Shown here piece after piece: positions 50,939 through 60,315 of a DNA stretch of 64,000 nucleotides. The DNA is from Haematomicrobium sanguinis DSM 21259. GTDB taxonomy: Bacteria; Actinomycetota; Actinomycetes; Actinomycetales; Micrococcaceae. Position 1 is the stretch's first letter; each line of letters begins with the position of its first letter. The stretch is taken from assembly GCF_000688395.1 (NCBI RefSeq), contig NZ_JIAG01000001.1, positions 186,001 through 250,000 on the forward strand, read 5' to 3'. Under the pieces are notes generated by a model. That model had not been told where the DNA came from, did not search any database, and saw only the letters and a program-made list of their open reading frames with translations. Position numbers and translations under genes: made by a program.

Positions 50939-51952
50939 TCAGTTCATCTGACTCAGACGCAATTTAAGCTGATCTCTAACAAATTCCGACAAACCATCGA
51001 AGTCAGGGAACAACGTGGCAACACTAATGCCAAAAAGTCGATTCAGATTGTCCTTGATACGCTCCTTGGCATCTCTTTGGATTCGAAGCGTGTAAGTAGG
51101 CGCCCAGGTTCGCATTCGTCCGGAGTTGAAGGAAATACCTGCATCAACATTCATAAACTTCATGTACACGGACCCCGTAGAATAATGATCCGCCATCTTC
51201 CAGTTGTCGTTTGGCTTCGACGAATTCACTTTTCGAAACGAAGATTGGTACCGTTGGTCCGACATGGGAACGCCATCTAACACAAATGCGGCCTGTTGGG
51301 CCGAGAAACGCGGATCATCTCCCGTTGGAATCCAAATTCTTCGGAATTGTCCGTTCCCCCAACGATTATCGTCTCTAATGTGATTGTTCTGCCACTCAAA
51401 CCAAAATGGACGCCCGTTCCAATCCGACATCTCGTTCGGTTGCTCGGCTTTGTCAGACTGACCAAAGGCAAATATTCTCCCGTCACCTCTTGGATCCTCT
51501 ACAGCGAAGTAACTCGCCACTAAAACACTTTTAGATACATCGATTAGTCGCGTTGGTGCGCCATGGTGTTGCAAGTAAGCGAGTCGATCTAGAGCGTTCA
51601 AACGATTCATCATTGGGATCCCAGCCAGCAATTCAAGCGTCTCTTTTTCTGCAGCTTGTATGGAATCTTCTCTGGGGTATGATTGTATAGCTACGTCATA
51701 ACTGTCGTGATTTGGATCAAGTACGCACCCAGAGGATTCAGCGACCAGTCGATAAAGGTTCGAGTGCACTCCCCAACGACTGTCGCTTTGTCCGCGCCAG
51801 AAAATGGGCTGATTCGGGTCTATTTCGCATACTTTATTCGCAAAATCTATAATTTCACTTAGGCTATTCGCTGTTGCCTCATGCTCATAGTAAATCGACT
51901 GAGGGCTCTGAAAATCATCAGAGCGCCTCAACGGGTTAGAATGCAACGCCAT
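50939..51952 (-). CDS. FRG-domain protein, AT-rich insertion
   Basis: This 337-residue protein has the FRG signature: IFWRGQSDSRWGVHSNLYRL near the N-terminus and YLQHHGAPTRLIDVSKSVLV in the middle. FRG domains occur in mobile islands and some defence loci; their biochemical role is not settled. The gene is visibly AT-richer than its neighbours, uses codons rare around it and sits between sir and sirB, so recent acquisition is likely. No partner gene is adjacent. Confidence 0.85.
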   Translation of the reverse strand: MALHSNPLRRSDDFQSPQSIYYEHEATANSLSEIIDFANKVCEIDPNQPIFWRGQSDSRWGVHSNLYRLVAESSGCVLDPNHDSYDVAIQSYPREDSIQAAEKETLELLAGIPMMNRLNALDRLAYLQHHGAPTRLIDVSKSVLVASYFAVEDPRGDGRIFAFGQSDKAEQPNEMSDWNGRPFWFEWQNNHIRDDNRWGNGQFRRIWIPTGDDPRFSAQQAAFVLDGVPMSDQRYQSSFRKVNSSKPNDNWKMADHYSTGSVYMKFMNVDAGISFNSGRMRTWAPTYTLRIQRDAKERIKDNLNRLFGISVATLFPDFDGLSEFVRDQLKLRLSQMN

Positions 51953-51981
51953 AATTGAGATTCTATGCTTTGGGGAATTGT

Positions 51982-52644
51982 TTAGTCTAGAGACTCCTCG
52001 TAGCGTTCGAGAACGAGGTCGGCCAGATTCTCGTTGGGCAAGAGCGGCGGGGTCACACCGACCGCTCCGGCGGCGTTCGCTTCCTCGACAATGCGGTCGT
52101 AGAACACGCCGTGCGCCAACAAATACGCTGCGACCGCGACATTCTCCACCTCCCGATGCGCCTTCTGGATGGCCTCGGTCACCGTGGGAGAGTCAGAGGC
52201 CGCAAATCCCAAGATGATCGGAACGGACACCAACAAGGAAAGCTCCGCGGCAATTTCCTCCATGGCTTCCCGAGCGGCTGGGTCGGAACTGCCTGCGGAA
52301 GCCAGCACCACGCCGTCGTAATTCATGTCCGCAAGGTGATCTGCCAAGGCTTGGATGAGGCAGGGATCCGGGCCCAAGGGCTCGGCGGCAACCGAACCGC
52401 TCGCGGCGGCGGCCTCGGCGATGTCGGTTTTGACGTGGTATCCGGTGGTGAGCAAGAGCGGGACGATGACCGATCCGGGATTGGCGGCCGCGACGTCGGC
52501 GACCCGCGGTTCTTGAACATCGACGTACGCCTCCAGGACCGTGAGATCGGGGCGGCGAGTCGCGATCTGGGCGCGGAGATCGGCGATGGCCTGCTGGCCG
52601 GTGGGGCTGTCGGTGCCGTGAGAAGCGGCGATGAGAGTGCTCAT
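51982..52644 (-). CDS. sirB: Sirohydrochlorin chelatase (SirB/CbiX-like)
   Basis: This 220-residue chelatase has two repeats of the CbiX fold. Metal-site residues are in LIAASHGTDSP and VPLLLTTGYHVKTDIAEA; AYLLAHGVFYDRIVEEA is in the second half. It inserts Fe (or Co) into sirohydrochlorin, here most likely for the siroheme of Sir. It lies on the same strand as sir but is now separated from it by the FRG gene. Confidence 0.88.
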   Translation of the reverse strand: MSTLIAASHGTDSPTGQQAIADLRAQIATRRPDLTVLEAYVDVQEPRVADVAAANPGSVIVPLLLTTGYHVKTDIAEAAAASGSVAAEPLGPDPCLIQALADHLADMNYDGVVLASAGSSDPAAREAMEEIAAELSLLVSVPIILGFAASDSPTVTEAIQKAHREVENVAVAAYLLAHGVFYDRIVEEANAAGAVGVTPPLLPNENLADLVLERYEESLD

Positions 52645-52737
52645 GATGTGAGCCTATACCCGGGTGCGCGGCCGTGGATGCCGAGTGTGACGCAGGTCGC
52701 GCGGGCGGGCGAACTACACTTGCTCTGGAGGTAATTC

Positions 52738-53370
52738 ATGGGTGTTGGGGTGCAGTTGGTCTTTGACCTGCTGGGCGTGTTTTTCTTCGCGATGTCCGGG
52801 TCTTTGCTGGCGGGGCGCAAGGGGTTTGACCTGATTGGGTCGTTGCTGTTGGGGTCGCTCGCGGGGCTGGGCGGCGGGGTGGCGCGGGATGTGATTATTG
52901 GTGCGCCAATCGCGGCGTTCACGAATCCGCTGTACCTGATTCCGCCGGTGGTTGCCGCGCTGGTGGTCTATTTTCTGTGGGACGGGATTCGGCGGTTTCA
53001 GCGCTGGCTGGTCATTTTTGATGCCGGCGGGCTCGCACTGTTTTGCGTGACCGGGACCGTGAAATCGCTCGAATTTGGGATGCATCCGGTGGCGTCGGTG
53101 CTGCTGGGGGTGACGACGGCGGTCGGCGGCGGTGTGCTGCGTGATATCACCGCCCGCGAGGTGCCAACGCTCTTTGACGCGCGGGACCTTTACGCGGTGC
53201 CGGCGTTTTTCGGTGCGGCGCTGACGGCGGTGCTCGTGGGGCTTGGCTGGTTCAACACCTGGACGATGCTGGTGGTCGTGGTGTTGGTCTTTAGTTTTCG
53301 GGTGGCCGCGTGGCGTTTCCAATGGAGTGCGCCGCGGGCGGTGTGGAAGCATTCAGAAGAGCAGGTCTAG
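52738..53370 (+). CDS. Trimeric intracellular cation (TRIC) channel family protein
   Basis: This 210-residue protein has seven hydrophobic segments in two repeated halves, each with a glycine-rich signature: GSLAGLGGGVARDVIIGAP and TAVGGGVLRDITAREVP. These are diagnostic for the UPF0126/TRIC family, some of which conduct K+ or Na+. A good GGAGG site precedes the ATG. The next gene starts 15 nt downstream. Confidence 0.92.
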   Translation: MGVGVQLVFDLLGVFFFAMSGSLLAGRKGFDLIGSLLLGSLAGLGGGVARDVIIGAPIAAFTNPLYLIPPVVAALVVYFLWDGIRRFQRWLVIFDAGGLALFCVTGTVKSLEFGMHPVASVLLGVTTAVGGGVLRDITAREVPTLFDARDLYAVPAFFGAALTAVLVGLGWFNTWTMLVVVVLVFSFRVAAWRFQWSAPRAVWKHSEEQV

Positions 53371-53384
53371 GAAAGGCGAAGGCA

Positions 53385-53780
53385 ATGGCCGAGGTGTTTT
53401 TGGAAAAGTTCAAGTCCCTGGTGCCCACCTACTTGGGGGAACCGTGGAATGAGGCCGACGGTGTGCGCCCGGATGAACTCGACGAACTGCTCGCCGTCCC
53501 GGTGCCGCTGGCGTTGCGGGAGTTTTATCTCGCCGTGGGCGCCAGTGAACTGATGGAGGCCGGCTACTTCGTGTGGGATCCAGAAGAGTTGGAACTCGAC
53601 GACGGGTATCTGCTGTTCATGGAGGACGAGGGCGAAACCTTTACCTGGGGGTTTGCGCCGGGAGCGGCGGATGTGGTGGATCCGATCGTGTGGCGGCGCA
53701 AAAGCGGCGGCGAATGGGTGTCTGAAGAGGGGACGTTCAGCGAGTTCATGACCGATATGTTTGAGGGCGCGCTGACGTAA
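53385..53780 (+). CDS. SMI1/KNR4 (SUKH)-like protein
   Basis: This acidic 131-residue protein has the SUKH layout: LDELLAVPVPLALREFYLAV followed by a Trp/Asp-rich beta part with LLFMEDEGETFTWGFAPGA. SUKH proteins often act as immunity proteins against polymorphic toxins, but single housekeeping copies are common. It is probably co-transcribed with the channel gene. No toxin is adjacent. I chose the ATG at 53385 because it follows a purine-rich GAAAGGCGAAG. Confidence 0.7.
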   Translation: MAEVFLEKFKSLVPTYLGEPWNEADGVRPDELDELLAVPVPLALREFYLAVGASELMEAGYFVWDPEELELDDGYLLFMEDEGETFTWGFAPGAADVVDPIVWRRKSGGEWVSEEGTFSEFMTDMFEGALT

Positions 53781-53797
53781 CAGCGTGGTTCACAATT

Positions 53798-53891
53798 TCT
53801 GCACAACTTTCGTTGGACCCAAGCGCATAATGCCTAGTCACACGCTTGCAACGTCGTCTAGCAGGCGAAAATTGGCTCAAAGTTGTGCAGA
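53798..53891. repeat. Palindromic element C1, overlapping a DUF559 stop codon
   Basis: The outer arms are TCTGCACAACTTT (53798-53810) and AAAGTTGTGCAGA (53879-53891). Between them is an imperfect inner repeat around CCAAGCGCATAATGCCTAGT. The right arm encodes the last residues of the DUF559 protein and overlaps its TGA. A directly oriented copy, C2, is at 54761-54838. Confidence 0.88.
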
Positions 53892-54683
53892 TCTTGCGGC
53901 TTTGAGTGCCGCCAACACCGTCGGTACCACAAGCCCCTGCATAAGGTCTTCGAAAGTGAATCTCACGTAACGAAGCCCCGCGATCAGCGCCGCATTATTG
54001 CGACGGCGGTCTTCACGGAAGGTTTGCCTCGTGGAGTGGAACTCGAAGCCGTCGAGCTCAACAATGAGGATGCCTTCCACAAAGAGGTCGACTTGACCGA
54101 TTCCCGGTATTTTGCGTTGAGTCTCGACCCTGAGCCCAGCCTGTTCCAGCTCATAACGCGCGATAGTCTCCATGATCGATTGACTAGCCCTGACGATGCG
54201 ATGTACCAATGTTCGGAGCCGACCGTTGCGGTTTCCCGGCAACGCGGCCAACAGTTCATCGATGTGGACACGGCCAAGGATCACTGCGGATTCGGCGATC
54301 GCCAAAGCCTCGGGTTCTGGCAGACAGCGTAGGGCATGAACCACGCAATCCAACACCGAAACCGCATCACTTCTCGGGGGAAGCTGTTGCAAGAGCTTCC
54401 GTGAATGGGGTGGATTCGATGACTCTCGCGGTGTCCAAAGGTGGAGTTCGGAACGTGGTAGCGTCCACAAACCGTAGAATTTTGCCGCCGTATGGCACGT
54501 AATTCGAGCGCCGAGCTTGGCAACCAGGAGCTGGTGATCAGGTGCCCCCGCGGCGAGGTACCGACCATTTTTTGGCCGGTTTATGGCGCCACTCAATACC
54601 CGTTTACGTATTTCCCACGCAGTGAATCCGCTATCCAGCAGTTCTTGAAGCGTGGCAGATTCGGCACGAAACTCATTGTTCAT
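53877..54683 (-). CDS. DUF559 (Vsr-like nuclease fold) protein, second copy
   Basis: This 268-residue protein is a paralogue of the product of 14740-15549. The C-terminal domain has SIMETIARYELEQAG, GIGQVDLFVEGILIVELDG, FEFHS and EDRRRNN, the DUF559 pattern with the D/E residues of a Vsr-type nuclease. The N-terminal half (LQELLDSGFTAWEIRKRVLS) is a winged-helix AbiEi-like region. It is bracketed by palindromes C1 and C2, and TTATCCACAGG is 52 nt upstream of the ATG, exactly as in the first copy. Confidence 0.85.
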   Translation of the reverse strand: MNNEFRAESATLQELLDSGFTAWEIRKRVLSGAINRPKNGRYLAAGAPDHQLLVAKLGARITCHTAAKFYGLWTLPRSELHLWTPRESSNPPHSRKLLQQLPPRSDAVSVLDCVVHALRCLPEPEALAIAESAVILGRVHIDELLAALPGNRNGRLRTLVHRIVRASQSIMETIARYELEQAGLRVETQRKIPGIGQVDLFVEGILIVELDGFEFHSTRQTFREDRRRNNAALIAGLRYVRFTFEDLMQGLVVPTVLAALKAARSAQL

Positions 54684-54734
54684 GGGGCAATCTTGGCGAA
54701 GTCGAGACCGCGCTGCGGCACGATTCGCCCGCCC

Positions 54735-54743
54735 TGTGGATAA
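54735..54743 (-). promoter_or_regulatory. DnaA-box-like TTATCCACA upstream of DUF559 gene 2
   Basis: Read on the gene's strand the site is TTATCCACAGGG, with the nonamer ending 52 nt before the ATG. This matches the first DUF559 cassette in sequence and spacing. Confidence 0.7.
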
Positions 54744-54760
54744 GTCCCCTCACCATTTCG

Positions 54761-54838
54761 GCACAACTTTGACGCTACCCAAGCGCAAAACGCCTAGTCA
54801 GAAGCGTTCAAAGGCACAAAATGACGCCAAAGTTGCGC
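54761..54838. repeat. Palindromic element C2
   Basis: The arms are GCACAACTTTG (54761-54771) and CAAAGTTGCGC (54828-54838), paired with one G-U-type mismatch. The inner part CCAAGCGCAAAACGCCTAGT aligns with C1 in the same orientation. It lies 37 nt past the stop of the polyprenyl synthase gene. Confidence 0.85.
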
Positions 54839-54875
54839 AAAGATTGCGGGGGCCTGTGGAGGAGCAGCCGCAACC

Positions 54876-55967
54876 CTACTTTTCCCGGTCCACCACCGCA
54901 CGCGCAAAGTCGGTCAACGCCGCTTTCACGGTCCCCTCGGGCAGCCCGTCCAGCGCGTCCACAGCCCGCTGCGACCAGGACCGTGCCACATCCCACGCCT
55001 CATCGATAACCGGGTGATCCCCCACCGCGGCGACGGCTGCACGCAGCGCTTCGTCCCCGCTCAGGTCTTCATCGACTAATTCCAGCACCAACTGCGCCGA
55101 CCGGTCGCCAGCGGCGGCGGCCCGGCGCAACAACAACACCGGCAACGTCGGAACGCCTTCGCGCAGATCCGTGCCCTGGGTTTTGCCGGATTCCACGCTC
55201 ACAAAATCAATCACGTCATCGGCCAGCTGGAACGCCACACCCACGGCCTCACCGTATGCGACCATCACATCCACATATTCGCGGGGCGCTCCCGCCAAGA
55301 GCGCACCCAACTGACCGGACGCGGCCACCAAAGAGCCGGTCTTGTCGGCAAGAACAGAGATGTAGTGCTCCAGCGGGTCCTCGTCTTGCGGCCCCACGGT
55401 CTCGTGCAGTTGCCCTAGGCACAGCCGTTCAAATGTTCTGGCCTGAATCCGCAGCGCCTCTGCGCCCAGCTCCGACACCAGAATCGAGGCCCGCGCAAAT
55501 ATCAGGTCTCCGGTCAAGATCGCCACGGAATTACCCCACACCGAATGCGCGGTCGGCGCACCGCGGCGCAACGGCGCCGAGTCCATCACGTCATCGTGAT
55601 AGAGCGTCGCCAAGTGCGTCAGCTCCACCACCACAGCGGCCTGCACCACTTGCGGCGCGGACGCATCACCCAAGTGGGAAGCCAAAATCGTCAAAAGTGG
55701 ACGAATCCGTTTGCCCCCGGCCTCCACCAAGTGACGCGAGGTCGCATCGGCGAACGGATCCGAGTTAGAGATCGCCTCCAACAACCGCTTTTCCACCCGC
55801 GCCAAAGACGTCGAAACCGCGGGTCCAATCGAAGGGTCCTCGGCAATCAGCACAAACCCCGCAGGCAGGCGCAAAGCCGCCGCCAACTCTCCAGTCACGG
55901 GAGCGGGCTCTTCGTTTTCCGGCCGATGTCCGGCGTGGATCCATGGTTCGCTAGCGGAAGTCACCAT
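54876..55967 (-). CDS. Long-chain polyprenyl diphosphate synthase
   Basis: This 363-residue trans-isoprenyl synthase has GGKRIRPLL, the first Asp-rich motif in LYHDDVMDSAPLRRG and the second in FQLADDVIDFVS. It makes the side-chain precursor of menaquinone; chain length (C35-C45) cannot be read from the sequence. It is the last gene of menG-menJ-like-polyprenyl synthase on the minus strand, 6 nt after the reductase. Confidence 0.92.
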   Translation of the reverse strand: MVTSASEPWIHAGHRPENEEPAPVTGELAAALRLPAGFVLIAEDPSIGPAVSTSLARVEKRLLEAISNSDPFADATSRHLVEAGGKRIRPLLTILASHLGDASAPQVVQAAVVVELTHLATLYHDDVMDSAPLRRGAPTAHSVWGNSVAILTGDLIFARASILVSELGAEALRIQARTFERLCLGQLHETVGPQDEDPLEHYISVLADKTGSLVAASGQLGALLAGAPREYVDVMVAYGEAVGVAFQLADDVIDFVSVESGKTQGTDLREGVPTLPVLLLRRAAAAGDRSAQLVLELVDEDLSGDEALRAAVAAVGDHPVIDEAWDVARSWSQRAVDALDGLPEGTVKAALTDFARAVVDREK

Positions 55968-55973
55968 CTAAGC

Positions 55974-57275
55974 CTAACCGTCCCTCGATTGCCCGGCGCC
56001 ACTCAATACGGTGCCACCGGTGTTGCTCGTCGGCGGCACCACAGCCTCCAAAACTCGAATCACCCGATCCGCCAAAGTCCCGGGCCGCTCGGTCAAATTC
56101 GCGAGCATCCGCACCACAAAGCGCATCAGCACCGGAATGCTCATTCCCGCCCGCAACGCTAAGGACAGCACCCGCGGATGCCCAATTACTTCGGCAAACG
56201 CACGCCCCAGCGTAAAGTGCCGGCCCCACTCGCCGCGCACAATGTCGGCGTATCCCTCAAACACCCGTTCCCGGGCGAGACCGCTCCCGGCCGCAAAACC
56301 GCGCAGCACCACATCGGCGGCGAACCGCGCCGACTCCATGGCGTAGGAAATACCCTCCCCATTAAAGGGAGAAACCATCCCGCCCGAGTCCCCCACCAAG
56401 AAGAGCCCGGGCACATAGTGCGGCGTCCGGTTGAACCCCATCGGCAACGCGGCCCCGCGCACCTCGCCGACTTGGGTGGACGGCGAAATCTCCCACGAGG
56501 ACGGCATCGAGGCGGTCCAGTCCCGCAACACCGCCTTGTAATCCAATTTCCCAAAGTGCGCAGAGGAATTCAGAATCCCGAGACCCACATTGACGGTCCC
56601 ATCGCCCACACCAAAAACCCAGCCGTATCCGGGCAACGGACGCCCGGACGCATCCGGGAGCTCAAGCCACCCTTCCATCCAGTCGTCCTCGTGCCGCGGC
56701 GACTCAAAATACCCGCGCACCGCAACACCCATCGGCCGGTCGTCACGCTTTGGCAGACCCCGCGATACCGCTGCCCGCGTCGAGTTCCCGTCGCATGCCA
56801 GCACCACATCGGCACGCATTTCAAACGTTTCGCCGCGCCGACCATCCCGGTCCAACACACGTCCGGTCGCACCAACGACTCGGCCATCCGCATCCCGCAC
56901 AACGGCGCTCACCGAGTGCCCTTCCAGAATTTTGGCCCCCGCCGAACGCGCGTGCAAAGCCAACGCCTCATCGAAATCAAGGCGGGTCCGAATCAACCCA
57001 TAGGAGGGAAAAGAGGACAAGGAGGGCCATGCCAACTCCATCGATCGACCACCGGCAATCAACCGCAACCCGCGCGTCTTTCGCCAGCCATCGCCGTCGT
57101 GATTCACACCCAGGTGCACCAACTCCCGCACCGCACGCGGGGTCAGCCCATCGCCGCACACCTTTTCGCGCGGGTAGAAAGTCTTCTCCAGGACGGTGAC
57201 CTCGGCGCCGGACGCGGCGAGGTAATGCGCGGCCGTCGCTCCGGCCGGGCCGCCGCCAATGATCAACACTCGCAC
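55974..57275 (-). CDS. Geranylgeranyl reductase-family flavoprotein, MenJ-like
   Basis: This 433-residue FAD enzyme has the N-terminal LIIGGGPAGATAAHYLA, then FYPREKVCGDGLTPRAV, and the distal FAD motif FLVGDSGGMVSPFNGEGI. Relatives reduce isoprenoid double bonds. In mycobacteria MenJ saturates one bond of the menaquinone tail, and the location between menG and the polyprenyl synthase supports that. It starts 1 nt after the menG stop. Confidence 0.87.
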   Translation of the reverse strand: MRVLIIGGGPAGATAAHYLAASGAEVTVLEKTFYPREKVCGDGLTPRAVRELVHLGVNHDGDGWRKTRGLRLIAGGRSMELAWPSLSSFPSYGLIRTRLDFDEALALHARSAGAKILEGHSVSAVVRDADGRVVGATGRVLDRDGRRGETFEMRADVVLACDGNSTRAAVSRGLPKRDDRPMGVAVRGYFESPRHEDDWMEGWLELPDASGRPLPGYGWVFGVGDGTVNVGLGILNSSAHFGKLDYKAVLRDWTASMPSSWEISPSTQVGEVRGAALPMGFNRTPHYVPGLFLVGDSGGMVSPFNGEGISYAMESARFAADVVLRGFAAGSGLARERVFEGYADIVRGEWGRHFTLGRAFAEVIGHPRVLSLALRAGMSIPVLMRFVVRMLANLTERPGTLADRVIRVLEAVVPPTSNTGGTVLSGAGQSRDG

Positions 57276-57276
57276 G

Positions 57277-58053
57277 CTAGACGGACCTGCTCGCGGATCG
57301 GCGCAGGCGGGACTTCACGGCCCGCTCCGTAGCCACCGAAGACCCCGGCGCCACGGCACGGTGCACCGCCACAATGCCGCCGGACAGGTTCCGGTACCGC
57401 ACGTCGCCCCACCCGGCACCGGCAATCCGCGCGGCCAGCGCGTCCTGGTCCGGCCACGCGCGAATCGACTCCGCCAGATACACGTACGCGTCCGGGTTGG
57501 AGGAAAACTTCCGCGCGAGTGGCGGGAACGCGCGCATAAGGTACTCCGTGTATACGGTGTGGAACGGGGCGAAGGTTGGGTGTGAGAATTCGCACACCAC
57601 CAGGCGGCCGCCGGGCTTGACCACGCGCAGCATTTCGGCCAGCGCGACATCCGGCTCGTGCACGTTGCGCAACCCAAAGGAAATTGTCGCGGCGTCAAAA
57701 GTGTCATCGGCAAACGGCAGCGCGGTCGCGTCCCCGGCCACGAAATGAATGTCGGGGCGGCGGCGCTTGCCCACCTTGAGCATCCCGAGCGAGAAATCAC
57801 AGGCCACCACGTCGATGCCCGCATCCGCGTACGGTTCCGCGCTGGTTCCGGTGCCCGCGGCAAGATCCAGCACCCGCTCGCCGGGACGCGCGCCGACCGC
57901 GTCAAACACAATTTTGCGCCAGCGCCGCGTCTGCCCCATGGAGAGGATGTCGTTGAGCAGGTCGTACTTCGGCGCGACCTCGTCAAACATGCTCGCAACC
58001 TCGTCCGGCCGCTTGTCCAGTCCCGCGCGCGTTCCCGACTCCGAATTCTTCAC
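57277..58053 (-). CDS. menG: Demethylmenaquinone methyltransferase
   Basis: This 258-residue SAM methyltransferase of the UbiE/MenG family has [37 protein letters not shown] and [20 protein letters not shown]. It does the last step of menaquinone synthesis. I chose the GTG at 58053 because the family begins shortly before the VASMFD segment. A much longer frame upstream is only the shadow of menF. It is divergent from menF with a 73-nt gap. Confidence 0.93.
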   Translation of the reverse strand: MKNSESGTRAGLDKRPDEVASMFDEVAPKYDLLNDILSMGQTRRWRKIVFDAVGARPGERVLDLAAGTGTSAEPYADAGIDVVACDFSLGMLKVGKRRRPDIHFVAGDATALPFADDTFDAATISFGLRNVHEPDVALAEMLRVVKPGGRLVVCEFSHPTFAPFHTVYTEYLMRAFPPLARKFSSNPDAYVYLAESIRAWPDQDALAARIAGAGWGDVRYRNLSGGIVAVHRAVAPGSSVATERAVKSRLRRSASRSV

Positions 58054-58126
58054 CCCCTCATTCTCGCAAACCTTGCCGCAGTGACCGAATCGCCCAGGCC
58101 GCACGCGGGCATAAGCTTGAGTCATC

Positions 58127-59425
58127 ATGCCCAGACTTTTCGCCCGCACCGTGCGCTGGCCGCACGCCCGCCAACTCGCCACCTTCCTGCCACTCGCCGA
58201 CCTCGTCTGGTTGCGCGAAGGCGAGGGCCTCATCGGCTTCGGCGAGGTGACGCGATTCACCACCACCGGTCCCGGCCGATTTGCCGCGGCGGAATCCTGG
58301 TGGCAGGAAATGATGCACGACGGCGTTGCCTCCATCCCGGATCGGCTCGCCTCGGTGCCGGGTACGGGATTGGTGGCTTTCTCCAGCTTTACTTTTTCCA
58401 AGCGTTCCGCGGTGGACTCGCTCCTGGTAGTGCCCGAGGTGGTCTTGGGCTCGCACGAAGGCGATAACTGGGTGACGCTCATCAGTGACTCCTCCATGCC
58501 GAGCGAGGAGGACGTCTTGGCGCGGTTGAAAGAGATTGTTGCCGGCGCGGGGGCGGGCTCATCTACGGGCACTGGGACCGAGGGGCCTCGAGCCGCCACC
58601 GTTTCCGAAGGTGCTCTGACCGAGGCGCGGTGGATGGACGCGGTGGCGCGCGGCGTGGAGCGCATCCGCGAGGGCGAGGTCAGCAAATTGGTGCTGGCGC
58701 GGGACGTGCTGGTCACGAGCGAGACTCCGGTTTCGGCCGGGGAAATCGTCTCGAACCTTGCCCGCGATTATGAGGCATGTTGGACATACAAAGTTGGGGC
58801 GCTGGTGGGCGCGACCCCGGAATTGCTCATTCGCAGCGTGGACTCGATCGCCTCGGCCCGCGTCCTGGCGGGCACCCTGGATCGGCGCAACGCCCCCGCG
58901 GACCCGGATTACGCGTTGAACCAGTTAGCTGGGTCTCAGAAGCAGTTGCATGAACACCAGATCGCGATCGACTCGCTCCTGGCGCATTTGCGTCCGTTCA
59001 CCGAGAATCTGACGGTCTCGGATCCGTTCATTCTTGAGCTGCCCAACGTGTGGCATTTGGCGAGCGATGTCCAAGCGAGCCTGCGCAGGGATGGCGAGCA
59101 CGCGCCGTCGTGCTTAAGTCTTTTGGGTGCCGTGCACCCGACTGCCGCGGTGTGCGGGACCCCGACCGAGGTGGCGGGCGCGCTGATCGCCGAGATCGAG
59201 GGCATGGAGCGCGGCCCATTTGCCGGTCCGGTCGGGTGGATCGACGCGCGCGGCAATGGCGAATTCGGGATTGCGCTGCGCGGCGGGGTCGTGGAGTCGG
59301 AGAATTCTGTGCGGTTGTATGCGGGGTGCGGGATCGTCGCGGCAAGCGATCCGGAGCAGGAGTTGCAGGAGACCTGGGCCAAGTTCCGGCCTATGCTGCA
59401 GGCGCTTAAGGTGGCTACTCGGTAA
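58127..59425 (+). CDS. menF: Isochorismate synthase
   Basis: This 432-residue chorismate-utilising enzyme has [40 protein letters not shown] and [19 protein letters not shown], which define the MenF/EntC group. It starts the menaquinone pathway from chorismate. It is divergent from menG and overlaps the convergent fetB gene by 11 nt. The other men genes are not in this window. Confidence 0.92.
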   Translation: MPRLFARTVRWPHARQLATFLPLADLVWLREGEGLIGFGEVTRFTTTGPGRFAAAESWWQEMMHDGVASIPDRLASVPGTGLVAFSSFTFSKRSAVDSLLVVPEVVLGSHEGDNWVTLISDSSMPSEEDVLARLKEIVAGAGAGSSTGTGTEGPRAATVSEGALTEARWMDAVARGVERIREGEVSKLVLARDVLVTSETPVSAGEIVSNLARDYEACWTYKVGALVGATPELLIRSVDSIASARVLAGTLDRRNAPADPDYALNQLAGSQKQLHEHQIAIDSLLAHLRPFTENLTVSDPFILELPNVWHLASDVQASLRRDGEHAPSCLSLLGAVHPTAAVCGTPTEVAGALIAEIEGMERGPFAGPVGWIDARGNGEFGIALRGGVVESENSVRLYAGCGIVAASDPEQELQETWAKFRPMLQALKVATR

Positions 59426-60182
59426 TCGGGAGCGTCTTGGGCGCACCGGAAACCCAGGTCCAGCAGGCGACGCTGATCGCGCCAGCGCAGAGGATTCCGG
59501 TCAGCACCACGAGCTGAAATTGTGCCGCGTCCAGCACGCTTGCTCCGGCGAACACGGCGCCGACGAACGCACCGGGCAGAGTGACAAGTCCCGTGACGCG
59601 GGCTTGATCTGTGGCCGGCATGATTGCCAGCGAACCGGCTTTCCGCAGGCTCGGCGCGGCCGCAATGCGCGGTGTCGCGCCGAGGGCCAGCCAGCCCTCA
59701 ATAATGTATTTGTCGGCGTCGATCTGCTCTGCGGTGGCGCGGCCCATCAGCGTGGACGCGGTCATTGCGTTTCCGATGATGATGCCGCCAAAGGCGAGAA
59801 TGAGCCGGGGCTCGGGGGCAAGCGCACCCGTGAGGAACACGATTCCGGCCGGGACGATGGCACTGAGCGCAATAATCGCCATGATGAGAGGCATACGGCT
59901 TAAGGGCATTGCGAGACGACTGCGCACAATCCACGCACCGGCGCTCACCATGACCACCAGGAACGCGGCGACGAGCCACACCGAATGAATAATGTTGGCA
60001 AGAATCAGCGTCAGGATGCCCAGCTGGATGATCGCGCGGACGATAGACCAGGGTTGTAACCAGGGCTTTTCCAGGCGGAGGGCGGCAACGATCGCGAACG
60101 TCACCGCGAGCAAAATGGCAAGCACGAGTCCGGTGCGAATCAAGTCCTCCCAGGGAATTTGCATGATCCAACCATAATTCAC
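59415..60182 (-). CDS. fetB: FetB-like ABC transporter membrane protein (UPF0014)
   Basis: This 255-residue integral membrane protein has seven hydrophobic segments. The central motif is GGIIIGNAMTASTLMGRAT, followed by IIEGWLALGATPRIAAAPSL and VTGLVTLPGAFVGAVFAGAS, the UPF0014/FetB signature. In E. coli FetB works with the ATPase FetA in iron export, but no fetA is next to this gene. An internal start at 60164 is possible. Confidence 0.85.
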   Translation of the reverse strand: MNYGWIMQIPWEDLIRTGLVLAILLAVTFAIVAALRLEKPWLQPWSIVRAIIQLGILTLILANIIHSVWLVAAFLVVMVSAGAWIVRSRLAMPLSRMPLIMAIIALSAIVPAGIVFLTGALAPEPRLILAFGGIIIGNAMTASTLMGRATAEQIDADKYIIEGWLALGATPRIAAAPSLRKAGSLAIMPATDQARVTGLVTLPGAFVGAVFAGASVLDAAQFQLVVLTGILCAGAISVACWTWVSGAPKTLPITE

Positions 60183-60315
60183 CCGGTGTCGATTAGTTGT
60201 CCTTACTTTTCCTGGGGTGACAGGGCAACATGTCCTTCATTAAGGTGACGCACGCTACACTAAACCGTCAGTTAATACATCGCGGGAGTCCCCGCACGAA
60301 CAACTGAGGCACAGC

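Noticed and set aside
49247-51280. A 677-codon plus-strand open frame
   Set aside because: Antisense shadow of sir running on into the FRG gene; no recognisable domain.
58054-58716. A long N-terminal extension of menG
   Set aside because: It lies antisense to menF, and the family start fits the GTG at 58053.
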